From JBOGFC01 sp050742155 (lineage in GTDB: Bacteria > Actinomycetota > Acidimicrobiia > Spongiisociales > JALYHC01), in the NCBI GenBank assembly GCA_050742155.1, contig JBOGFC010000042.1, forward strand, positions 1 to 15,944: a stretch of 15,944 bases of DNA, in the 5' to 3' direction. This document shows positions 1 to 5,943 of the stretch, one piece after another. The translations under genes and the position numbers were made by a program. The first letter of the stretch is position 1; each line of letters opens with the position of its first letter. Under the pieces are notes generated by a model. It was given only the letters and a program-made list of their open reading frames with translations. It did not search any database and was not told the DNA's origin.

Positions 1-83
1 AGGTCCACGTCGACCAGGGCCGGGACCGCCACGGACCCGGCGTGGTACGTCTTGGTGACCCGGCGGGCATCGACGAGGGACAA
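1..83 (-). CDS. ABC transporter ATP-binding protein, N-terminal fragment (runs off left edge)
   Basis: Reading the minus strand from position 83 gives an open frame to the window edge whose 27 codons begin with Leu(TTG)-S-L-V-D-A-R-R-V-T-K-T-Y and continue H-A-G-S-V-A-V-P-A-L-V-D-V-D. This matches the start of LolD/MacB-type ABC ATPases, where a first beta strand is followed by 'V-(S/T)-K-x-Y' with its aromatic A-loop Tyr, then a loop and 'A-L-x-x-V-D-L'. The Walker motifs would lie outside the window. No ATG or GTG lies in frame upstream, so TTG is the only sensible start. A TANNNT box (TACCAT) ends 8 nt before it, as for other genes here. The gene lies 32 nt downstream of the PPOX gene on the same strand and could also be co-transcribed with it. 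Family assignment rests on this short N-terminus only. Confidence 0.65.
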   Translation of the reverse strand, partial: MSLVDARRVTKTYHAGSVAVPALVDVD

Positions 84-91
84 GGCCGCGG

Positions 92-97
92 ATGGTA
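92..97 (-). promoter_or_regulatory. Candidate -10 box (TACCAT) for the ABC ATPase gene
   Basis: On the minus strand TACCAT is followed by 8 nt and then the TTG start at 83. This would put transcription initiation at or next to the start codon (leaderless). No clear -35 is seen. The assignment depends on the same spacing recurring at other genes in the window. Confidence 0.4.
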
Positions 98-115
98 GTG
101 GTGAGCGGGGCCCGC

Positions 116-523
116 CTAAAAGGCCCGTACCCGGGTGGGGCGAACCTCGATGGCCACCGAGTAATCGGCGGCGAATCCTTCGGGGTCGGTGCCCAAGCGG
201 GCGATCTCTTCCCGGTATTTCTCCAGGTACTCGGGCACTTGGTGGGCGGCGGGCGCCTCCTCCGCCACCCGAGCGGTGCCCTCCATCGTGACGATGTCCC
301 CGCCTCCGCCATCCCCGTCGAGGTTGAGGGCCACGTGAGGATTCCGGTCGATGTTGCGGAGCTTCTGGCGGTGCGGTTGGCTGTAGATCAGGAACGACTC
401 CCCATCCCAGAGGAACCAGACCGGTGAGGCCTGCGGCTGGCCATCGCCGCGCACGGTGGTCAGCCAGATGATGAGCTCCGTTTCGAGGCGGGGATCCGTC
501 CGGGACCCCTGCCTGATGCCCAT
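116..523 (-). CDS. PPOX-fold flavin/F420-dependent enzyme (Rv3369-like class)
   Basis: This is a 135-aa protein of the pyridoxamine-5'-phosphate-oxidase-like split-barrel superfamily. It shows the usual order: an N-terminal helix ending in 'I-I-W-L-T-T', strand pair 'G-D-G-Q-P-Q-A-S-P-V-W-F-L-W-D-G', 'I-Y-S-Q-P', the cofactor-phosphate-contacting 'K-L-R-N-I-x-R-N-P-H-V-A-L-N-L', and 'T-M-E-G-T-A-R-V' before a C-terminal helix. Length and motif order fit the actinobacterial class near TIGR03667 (Rv3369), whose members bind F420 or flavin; the substrate is unknown. A longer frame exists to 595, but the start at 523 is preferred because the homologous region begins there and the upstream gene's TGA overlaps this ATG by one base (TGATG), implying translational coupling. 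It is likely cytoplasmic and co-transcribed with the phosphoribosyltransferase. Confidence 0.82.
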   Translation of the reverse strand: MGIRQGSRTDPRLETELIIWLTTVRGDGQPQASPVWFLWDGESFLIYSQPHRQKLRNIDRNPHVALNLDGDGGGGDIVTMEGTARVAEEAPAAHQVPEYLEKYREEIARLGTDPEGFAADYSVAIEVRPTRVRAF

Positions 524-1164
524 CAGCCCTCCCCAACCTCTCCCAGCATCTCCATGACTTCCTGATCGCTCACCTGCGAGAACTCGTCGTACCACTCCCC
601 CACCGCCAGGAAGCGGGGCGGCTGGAGGGGACAGACCACCTCGTCGGCCTCCTTGGCGAGGGCGGTGATCGTGTCGGGCGGCCCCACCGGCACGGCGAAG
701 ACCAGGTGCCGGGGATCTCGCCTCCGCACGTACCGGAGGGCCGCTCTGGCCGTGGCTCCAGTGGCCACGCCGTCGTCAACCACTACCACGGTTCGTCCGG
801 CCGGCTGGCGGGGAGGACGACCCCGGCGATACGCCTCCTCGCGCCGGCGCACCTCCTCCGCCTGACGGGCGATCTCTGCTTCCACTTGGCCTTCAGAGAC
901 ACGCAGCCGGGAGATCAGCTCATGGTCGAGCACGGGCACCCCGTCACCCGTGACGGCCCCGATCGCCAACTCCGGATTCCAGGGCGCCCCCAGCTTGCGG
1001 GCGATGATCACGTCCAGGTCCCCCTCCAGCCGGCGGGCGACCGCCGCCCCCACCTCGATTCCCCCGCGCGGGATGGCCAGTATCAGGGCCCGGCTGCCGG
1101 ACAGGTGGGGGAGCTCATCGGCCAGCGCCTCGGCGGCGTGCCGACGGTCTCGCCATCGCAGCAT
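523..1164 (-). CDS. Phosphoribosyltransferase family protein
   Basis: This is a 213-aa type I phosphoribosyltransferase-fold protein. The PRPP-binding signature is visible at about residues 126-138: hydrophobic strand V-V-V-V, acidic pair D-D, then G-V-A-T-G-A-T. Upstream elements are 'L-A-I-P-R-G-G-I-E-V-G' (about 29-39), 'D-V-I-I-A-R-K-L-G-A-P-W-N-P-E-L-A-I-G-A-V' (about 51-71) and a helical insertion rich in E/R (about 90-118). This architecture is common in a family of uncharacterised bacterial phosphoribosyltransferases, sometimes fused to a dienelactone-hydrolase domain; no hydrolase domain is present here. The nucleobase substrate cannot be read from the sequence. The start at 1164 has TACCCT ending 6 nt upstream and is divergent from the lipid kinase gene. 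It is the first gene of a leftward set with the PPOX enzyme. Confidence 0.88.
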   Translation of the reverse strand: MLRWRDRRHAAEALADELPHLSGSRALILAIPRGGIEVGAAVARRLEGDLDVIIARKLGAPWNPELAIGAVTGDGVPVLDHELISRLRVSEGQVEAEIARQAEEVRRREEAYRRGRPPRQPAGRTVVVVDDGVATGATARAALRYVRRRDPRHLVFAVPVGPPDTITALAKEADEVVCPLQPPRFLAVGEWYDEFSQVSDQEVMEMLGEVGEG

Positions 1165-1170
1165 CGTTCC

Positions 1171-1176
1171 AGGGTA
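1171..1176 (-). promoter_or_regulatory. Candidate -10 box (TACCCT) for the phosphoribosyltransferase
   Basis: On the minus strand TACCCT is followed by GGAACG and the ATG at 1164. The spacing of exactly 6 nt predicts a transcript starting at or near the A of ATG. It lies inside a 35-bp divergent gap that also holds the lipid kinase's box, so the two promoters must overlap. Confidence 0.5.
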
Positions 1177-1187
1177 GTGAAGGGGCC

Positions 1188-1193
1188 TAACCT
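1188..1193 (+). promoter_or_regulatory. Candidate -10 box (TAACCT) for the lipid kinase
   Basis: TAACCT, six bases (GGCACG), then ATG at 1200. This mirrors the box on the opposite strand 12 bp away. No Shine-Dalgarno sequence lies between box and start, consistent with leaderless initiation. A convincing -35 is not visible. Confidence 0.5.
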
Positions 1194-1199
1194 GGCACG

Positions 1200-2132
1200 A
1201 TGCGCCGGCTGCTCCTCGTCGCCAATCCTGCCGCTTCCGGGTTCACGGGCGCCCTGCATCGGGAGATCACGGCCATCCTCACCGGCCCCTACGAGGTCGA
1301 AGCGGTGTGGCCCACCAGCCCCGAGGAGGTGCGCAGACAGGCGGCCGAGGCGGCTGCCGACGGGTTCCACCTGGTAGTGGCCCTGGGCGGGGACGGAGTG
1401 GCCCACCATGCGGCCAACGGCCTGGTGGGGACGGTCACCGGCCTGGGCCTCATCCCGGCCGGCAGCACCAATGTGCTGGCCAAGATCCTCGGGCTCCCGA
1501 GGCGGCCCAAAGCGGCCGCCCGTTTTCTGGCCGCCCACCCGCCGCTGCGTACCGTGCCCATGGCCCACCTCCTCACCGACAGCCTGCACGGCACCCGCAG
1601 CGATCACGCCCTCTTCGCCTCCGGTCTCGGCTTCGATGCGGAGGTGGTGGAGCAGGCCGAGCGCCAGCCTTTCCGCAAGCTGCGCTTCGGAGCGGTGCAC
1701 TATGCCCGCAGCGCCTCCTGGGTGCTGTGGTCGCGGTTTCGGGCCCGCCCGGCCAACCTGCGGGTGGAGATGGAGGGCCGCCAGGCGGACGCCGTCGGGG
1801 TGCTCGTCCAGGTCCGCCACCCTTACACCTTCTTCGGACGGCTTCCCCTTTCCGTATCGCGCCACTCCACAGACGGGCTCTCGGTCCTCATCATCGAGCG
1901 CCTCGGGGTGCTGCGAGCACCGGCCATGCTCTACCGGGCGGCCCGGGGACCGTCGATGGAGGGCATCCCCGGGTTGCAGGTCTGGACCGGCTGCCACAAG
2001 CTGGTGGTGGAAGCCGAGCCGGCCTGCTGGGTCCAGAGCGACGGCGAGCTGCTCGGGCCGGCCGCCCGGGTGGAGGTGGCCCGAGTCTCCGACCGGCTGC
2101 TCGTCACCGTCCCGGCTGGTCACAGCCCCTGA
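1200..2132 (+). CDS. Diacylglycerol/sphingosine kinase-like lipid kinase (DagK/YegS family)
   Basis: This 310-aa protein has the two-domain layout of DagK/YegS/LCB5 lipid kinases, which transfer the ATP gamma-phosphate to diacylglycerol or related lipid alcohols at the inner membrane face. The N-terminal domain begins with 'L-L-L-V-A-N-P-A-A-S-G' (residues 4-14). The nucleotide-binding loop 'A-L-G-G-D-G-V' is at about 61-67, and 'I-P-A-G-S-T-N-V-L-A-K-I-L-G-L-P' at about 85-100. The C-terminal beta domain includes 'F-A-S-G-L-G-F-D-A-E-V-V' and the late 'V-Q-S-D-G-E-L-L-G' strand. The position usually occupied by Glu in GGDGTxxE is His here (GGDGVAHH). Fifteen bases past the stop lies the acyl-CoA ligase's -10 region, suggesting a linked lipid function. 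The exact lipid substrate is not determinable. Confidence 0.88.
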   Translation: MRRLLLVANPAASGFTGALHREITAILTGPYEVEAVWPTSPEEVRRQAAEAAADGFHLVVALGGDGVAHHAANGLVGTVTGLGLIPAGSTNVLAKILGLPRRPKAAARFLAAHPPLRTVPMAHLLTDSLHGTRSDHALFASGLGFDAEVVEQAERQPFRKLRFGAVHYARSASWVLWSRFRARPANLRVEMEGRQADAVGVLVQVRHPYTFFGRLPLSVSRHSTDGLSVLIIERLGVLRAPAMLYRAARGPSMEGIPGLQVWTGCHKLVVEAEPACWVQSDGELLGPAARVEVARVSDRLLVTVPAGHSP

Positions 2133-2158
2133 CGTGCCCGCTGCACGGGGTGTAGCCT
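2129..2158 (+). promoter_or_regulatory. Candidate promoter for the acyl-CoA ligase (CTGACG / TAGCCT)
   Basis: CTGACG at 2129-2134 (four of six bases of TTGACA) is separated by 18 nt from TAGCCT at 2153-2158, and 7 nt later comes the ATG at 2166. The -35 overlaps the TGA stop of the lipid kinase gene. This gives the ligase its own probable leaderless promoter even though only 33 nt separate the two genes. Confidence 0.5.
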
Positions 2159-2165
2159 ACGGTCC

Positions 2166-3983
2166 ATGACCATCGACACCGGGCAGCTCTCACAGGACAC
2201 CATCGTCGGCCGGTTCCAAACGCGGGCCCGGGAGTGGGGCGACTACGAGCTCTGGTACCACCAGGAAGAGGGGGAGTGGCGGCCCACCACCTGGGTCCAG
2301 GCCCGGCTGCGGGTGGAGTCGATCGCCGCCGGGCTGTTAGCCCTCGGCATGGAGAAGGGCGACCGGGTGGCATTCGTCGGGAAGAACCTCCCCTCGTGGG
2401 CGGCCACCGACTACGGCATTCAGCACGCCGGAGCGATCGGGGTGCCGGTCTACGCCACCAGCGCCCCCGAGCAGATCTCCTACGTGCTCAACCACTCCGG
2501 CAGTCGGGTTTACGTCGTGGACGACCAGGAGCAGCTCGACAAGGCCCTCCGGGCCGAGCTCCCCAAGGTGGAGCGGATCATCGCCCACCACCTCGATGAG
2601 GAGGACGACGGGCGGGTCATGGGGATGGGCCGGCTCCGCCGGCTCGGTGAGGAGTGGCGGGAGGCCCACAGCGGGGAGCTGGTCGACCGCATGGCCTCTC
2701 TCCAGCCGGATGATGTCCTGTCGATCATCTACACGTCCGGCACCACCGGCCCCCCGAAGGGGGTGGTGCTCACCCATCGCAACGGGATGTGGGCGGCTGC
2801 CAAGAGCGCTCAGGCGCTGCAGGTCCACGATCAGGAGACCCTGCTCTCCTACCTGCCGCTCAGCCACGTCTTCGAGCGGCTGGTCACCACGATGGTCCCG
2901 CTGGCCACCGAGTCCAGCCGCTTCACCGTCTACTTCGTGCCGGAGTTGCCCGAGCTGCCCGCCGCCCTCCGGCACGTCCGTCCCACCATCTTCGTCGCCG
3001 TGCCCCGGGTGTGGGAGAAGTTCCAGGCCCGCATTCTCACCGAGGTGGGAGAGGCGCCCCCCTTCCGGCAGCGAATCTTCCACTTCGCCATGAAGGGCGG
3101 GGCCGAAGCGATCCAAGCCCGCGACGAGGGCCGGTCGGCCTCGGCGCGTGCCCGGCTCGGGGCGGCCCTGGCCAAGAGAGTGGTCGGCAAGAAGGTGCTC
3201 GGCGAGGTGGGGCTCGATCACTGCTGGTTTGCCGTCTCCGGGGCGGCCCCCCTGGCGCCGGAGGTGCAACGGTTCTTCCAGGCGCTGGGTCTCCCGCTCC
3301 ACCAGGGTTGGGGGATGACCGAGACCTCGGCCCCGGCCACCGTGCAGGCGCCCGACGACCTCGAGGTGGGAGTAGTAGGTCGGCCGCTCGAGGGGCTCGA
3401 CATCCGGGTCGACGAAGACGGTGAGATCCTGGTGCGAGGGCCCAACGTCTTCCAGGGCTACTACGAGGAGCCCGAGCAGACCAGGGAGGCCCTCGACGAG
3501 GAGGGCTGGCTACGGACCGGGGACGTCGGGGAGTTCGTGCCGGGGGGGCGGCTCAAGATCGTCGACCGGAAGAAGGACATCATCATCACTTCGGGCGGGA
3601 AGAACATCGCCCCCAGCGAGGTGGAACGGGCGCTGAAGGCAGACGGGCTAGTGGGCGAGGCGATGGTGATCGGCGACGCCCGGCCCTACCTGGTAGCCCT
3701 GATCGCCTTGGACGCCGATGAGGCCAAGGCCTTTCTGCACCGCAAGGGCGAGCAAGTGGCCGATGACGAGGCGCTGGCCGGGAACCCGTTGATCGAGGAG
3801 CACGTCGGCGAGGTGGTGGACGACGTCAACCAACGGCTCTCGCGGGTGGAGAACGTCCGCAAGTGGGCCATCGTCCCCGGCGGGTTCCCAACCGAGGCGG
3901 TCACCCCTACGATGAAGCTCAAGCGCAGGGTGGTGTTCGAGCATTTCGCCGACATGATCGAGGGCCTCTATCAGCGAACCTAA
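2166..3983 (+). CDS. Long-chain fatty acid-CoA ligase (FadD15-like AMP-forming synthetase)
   Basis: This 605-aa ANL-superfamily adenylating enzyme activates fatty acids to acyl-AMP and then acyl-CoA. Signature motifs in order are: phosphate-binding loop 'I-I-Y-T-S-G-T-T-G-P-P-K-G' (about 187-199), 'Y-L-P-L-S-H-V-F-E-R' (about 223-232), the adenine-binding 'G-W-G-M-T-E-T-S-A-P' (about 379-388), 'W-L-R-T-G-D-V-G' (about 446-453), hinge 'D-R-K-K-D-I-I-I-T-S-G-G-K-N-I-A-P-S-E-V-E' (about 468-488), and the late Lys region 'M-K-L-K-R-R' (about 584). The 'L-S-H-V-F-E-R' and 'S-G-A-A-P-L' elements are typical of long-chain rather than acetyl or luciferase-type members. Length is normal for FadD15-like enzymes. 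It ends CGA-ACC-TAA inside a long inverted repeat shared with the convergent channel gene. Confidence 0.93.
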   Translation: MTIDTGQLSQDTIVGRFQTRAREWGDYELWYHQEEGEWRPTTWVQARLRVESIAAGLLALGMEKGDRVAFVGKNLPSWAATDYGIQHAGAIGVPVYATSAPEQISYVLNHSGSRVYVVDDQEQLDKALRAELPKVERIIAHHLDEEDDGRVMGMGRLRRLGEEWREAHSGELVDRMASLQPDDVLSIIYTSGTTGPPKGVVLTHRNGMWAAAKSAQALQVHDQETLLSYLPLSHVFERLVTTMVPLATESSRFTVYFVPELPELPAALRHVRPTIFVAVPRVWEKFQARILTEVGEAPPFRQRIFHFAMKGGAEAIQARDEGRSASARARLGAALAKRVVGKKVLGEVGLDHCWFAVSGAAPLAPEVQRFFQALGLPLHQGWGMTETSAPATVQAPDDLEVGVVGRPLEGLDIRVDEDGEILVRGPNVFQGYYEEPEQTREALDEEGWLRTGDVGEFVPGGRLKIVDRKKDIIITSGGKNIAPSEVERALKADGLVGEAMVIGDARPYLVALIALDADEAKAFLHRKGEQVADDEALAGNPLIEEHVGEVVDDVNQRLSRVENVRKWAIVPGGFPTEAVTPTMKLKRRVVFEHFADMIEGLYQRT

Positions 3984-4025
3984 GGCTTTAACGTACCGTG
4001 GCGGTACAGCCAAGCCTTAGGTTCG
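3975..4025. terminator. Bidirectional terminator-like nested inverted repeat
   Basis: A perfect 14-bp inverted repeat, CGAACCTAAGGCTT (3975-3988) against AAGCCTTAGGTTCG (4012-4025), encloses a second perfect stem GTACCG (3993-3998) / CGGTAC (4002-4007) with a 3-base loop. The left arm contains the TAA stop of the acyl-CoA ligase and the right arm the TAA stop of the MscS gene on the other strand, so both proteins end in Arg-Thr. No strong T-tract follows on either side. Its place between convergent genes fits bidirectional transcription termination. Confidence 0.75.
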
Positions 4026-4865
4026 TCGGATTGCCTCCCGCCACCCCTCCGGATCGCCCAGGAACAGGGTTCGGTGTGGGAAGGGGATCTCGATCCCCTC
4101 GGCGTCGAAGCGGTTCTTGACCCGGCGGAGGAACTCGCGCCGCACCAACCAGCGGGCCTCCGGGAGCACCTTGAGCGTGGACCGCAGCACCACCGCCGAA
4201 TCTGCCAGCTCCTGGACTCCCAGCACCTCGGGCTCCTCCAAGAAGGAGTAGCTCCACTCCTCGTCACGGGAAAGCGACCGCGCCTCGTCCTGCAGCACCT
4301 CCAGCGCCCGGTCGAGGTCGCTGCGGTAGGCCACTCCCACATCCGCCACCACCTGGGCGAACTCCTGGGTGAAGTTGGAGGCCACCGAGATCTCCCCGTT
4401 GGGGACGTAATGGACGTTCCCGTCCAGGTCGCGCAGGACGGTCACCCGCAGGCGGATCTCCTCCACCTTGCCGGCGATGTCGGCGATGCGCACCACATCG
4501 CCGATCCGGTACTGGTTCTCGACGATGATGAAGAAGCCGGCGATGACGTCCTTGACGAAGTTCTGGGCCCCGAAGCCCACCGCCAGCGCCACCGCCGACC
4601 CCACCGCCAGCAGCGGAGCGAGCGAGATCCCCGCGATCGCCATCACGGTGGCGAGGACGAGCACGAAGAAGACCAGCGCCGCCAACCGGCGCAGGGCCAC
4701 CCAGACCGTCTCCACCCGCTTGAGGCGCTCGGCCGCCTCCGGGCCCTCGCCCCGCGCCAGCCTCCTCAGGCTGCGATGACCCACCAGGGCGAACAGCCAC
4801 CAGAGCACCAACCCCCCGGCGACCACCCCCAAGATCTTCGGCAGGGCATCGAGGAGCCTCTCCAT
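4017..4865 (-). CDS. mscS: Small-conductance mechanosensitive channel (MscS family)
   Basis: This 282-aa inner-membrane channel opens under membrane tension and protects against hypo-osmotic shock. Three hydrophobic segments are seen at about 10-28, 58-80 and 82-113. The third carries the pore-helix pattern 'A-V-A-L-A-V-G-F-G-A-Q-N-F-V-K-D-V-I-A-G-F-F-I', followed by the beta-domain opening 'E-N-Q-Y-R-I-G-D-V-V' and the family hallmark 'V-H-Y-V-P-N-G-E-I' (about 151-159). The C-terminal alpha/beta domain ends near 'I-P-F-P-H-R-T-L'. Length is close to E. coli MscS. It is convergent with the acyl-CoA ligase and divergent from the stalk-protein gene. The start at 4865 has TACGCT ending 8 nt upstream. 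Confidence 0.93.
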   Translation of the reverse strand: MERLLDALPKILGVVAGGLVLWWLFALVGHRSLRRLARGEGPEAAERLKRVETVWVALRRLAALVFFVLVLATVMAIAGISLAPLLAVGSAVALAVGFGAQNFVKDVIAGFFIIVENQYRIGDVVRIADIAGKVEEIRLRVTVLRDLDGNVHYVPNGEISVASNFTQEFAQVVADVGVAYRSDLDRALEVLQDEARSLSRDEEWSYSFLEEPEVLGVQELADSAVVLRSTLKVLPEARWLVRREFLRRVKNRFDAEGIEIPFPHRTLFLGDPEGWREAIRRT

Positions 4866-4873
4866 GGACGGCC

Positions 4874-4879
4874 AGCGTA
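4874..4879 (-). promoter_or_regulatory. Candidate -10 box (TACGCT) for mscS
   Basis: On the minus strand TACGCT is followed by 8 nt and the ATG at 4865, again without a Shine-Dalgarno sequence. No clear -35 is seen. Confidence 0.4.
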
Positions 4880-4947
4880 GAGGTGGGGCTCCCCGCTCCT
4901 CGGTCTTTCGACCTCAATCTCCTGGCGTGATTGCCGATGAACGACCC

Positions 4948-5943
4948 ATGAGGCGGCGCTGGGCATCGATCCTTCTCGCGGCTGCTCTGTTGGTGGCCAT
5001 CCCGGCCCCAGCCCTGGCCAGCATCGACGACATCGACCCGCCCAGTGGCACCGTGGAGCAGGGCAAGTCCACCTCGGCCACGGTCACCGTCAGCCCACTC
5101 CTGGGAAGCTGCCTGACCGCCGATGTCGACGAGGCGAGCATCACCGTGCTTTTCGACGGCCAGCAGGAAGCATGCGGCTCGGGTCCTAGGGAGGTCACCA
5201 TGACCGTGAAGACCTCGACCTGGACACCGCTGGGGGTGCACGTGATCATCGTGCGAGAGAGCGAACAGCTCCTCTTGGGGCTGGTGTCGAACCAACGGGA
5301 GTGGGAGCTCGCCGTGACGGCGACCACCACGACCACCACCACCACGACCACCACGACCACGAGCACGACCACGAGCACCACACCCACGACGACCACCACG
5401 ACCACCACCACCACGACCACGACCACGAGCACCACACCCACGACGACCACCACAACCATCCAGCCCGGCAATTCCCCGACCACCTCCACCGCCGGGGTCT
5501 CCACCCACTCGGCCAACGGCTCCGGCACCGGGGGCGGAACGACCAACATCACGTCAGGAACGGACGGCTCGGGGATCTCCCGGGGCACTCCCAGGCCGAC
5601 ACCCACCACCGTCTCGATACCGGAGGCGGCCCTGCCGGAGCCACGGCCCGCAGATCCGGGGACAGAGTCCTCGGAGGCCCCCTTCAGCGGCCCGCTGGCT
5701 CGGATGCTCTCTTCCCGGCTCCCTCCGCCGCTGGTCGAGGCGGTGCTCTCTCCCCTGATCGTCCTGGAGGTGGTGACCTCGGCCATGGGAGAGAGCGCCT
5801 CTGCCCTGGTCGTCCCGCTGGCCGTCTTGCTCCTCTATGCCCTCTGGCTGTTCCGCGACATCTTCGCCCGTCTGTGGCGTTTCAACTGGAGGGCCCTCGC
5901 CGCCGATACGTCCGGGGAGCATCCGCCACCCCGGGCGTCATGA
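4948..5943 (+). CDS. Secreted Thr-stalked single-pass membrane protein of unknown function
   Basis: I do not recognise this family. The 331-aa product starts with a Sec signal peptide (RRR, hydrophobic core, A-L-A cleavage near residue 24). An extracytoplasmic beta-rich domain of about 100 residues follows, with two Cys (about 55 and 76) that could form a disulfide. Residues 126-170 are almost pure Thr (40 Thr, 3 Ser, 2 Pro), a mucin-like stalk. A Gly/Ser/Thr/Pro-rich stretch follows, then one transmembrane helix near 286-302 with a basic cytoplasmic tail. ATG 4948 is chosen because it places the signal peptide correctly. GTG 4927 is an alternative, since CAATCT ends exactly 6 nt before it; ATG 4864 would overlap the mscS start and is unlikely. 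The stop overlaps the kinase-EAL start (ATGA), so the two are translationally coupled and may form a receptor/kinase pair (inference). Confidence 0.8.
   Translation: MRRRWASILLAAALLVAIPAPALASIDDIDPPSGTVEQGKSTSATVTVSPLLGSCLTADVDEASITVLFDGQQEACGSGPREVTMTVKTSTWTPLGVHVIIVRESEQLLLGLVSNQREWELAVTATTTTTTTTTTTTTSTTTSTTPTTTTTTTTTTTTTTSTTPTTTTTTIQPGNSPTTSTAGVSTHSANGSGTGGGTTNITSGTDGSGISRGTPRPTPTTVSIPEAALPEPRPADPGTESSEAPFSGPLARMLSSRLPPPLVEAVLSPLIVLEVVTSAMGESASALVVPLAVLLLYALWLFRDIFARLWRFNWRALAADTSGEHPPPRAS
5323..5457 (+). repeat. ACC/ACG trinucleotide repeat tract with an internal 54-bp duplication
   Basis: This 135-bp stretch is built almost only from ACC and ACG codons, encoding the Thr stalk. A 29-bp block at 5371-5399 recurs exactly at 5425-5453 (period 54 bp, or 18 codons), which gives the two Ser-Thr-Thr-Pro-Thr interruptions. 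The arrangement indicates expansion by in-frame slippage or duplication. On other frames the same DNA spells His/Asp-rich or Val-rich strings that are not real proteins. Confidence 0.9.

Noticed and set aside
524..595. 24-residue N-terminal extension of the PPOX-fold enzyme
   Set aside because: It overlaps the end of the phosphoribosyltransferase in another frame and is Gly/Arg-rich without family resemblance. The start at 523 is coupled to the upstream stop.
2337..3302. Long antisense frame opposite the acyl-CoA ligase
   Set aside because: Long antisense frames are expected in GC-rich coding DNA. No domain is recognisable and the sense frame carries all ANL motifs.
5323..5457. Possible CRISPR or minisatellite array
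   Set aside because: There are no repeat-spacer units; it is a codon-level ACC/ACG tract in frame with a coding gene.
4914..5786. Antisense open frame with poly-Val across the Thr tract
   Set aside because: Val runs are the reverse complement of ACC/ACG. The rest has no recognisable domain and lies opposite a better supported gene.
5301..5939. A long upstream extension of the kinase-EAL frame with a His/Asp-rich segment resembling a metal-binding region
   Set aside because: It is the shifted reading of the ACC/ACG Thr tract and the following stalk-protein gene. The stalk protein has a signal peptide and a membrane helix in the other frame, and the kinase has a proper ATG at 5940 just before its first membrane helix.
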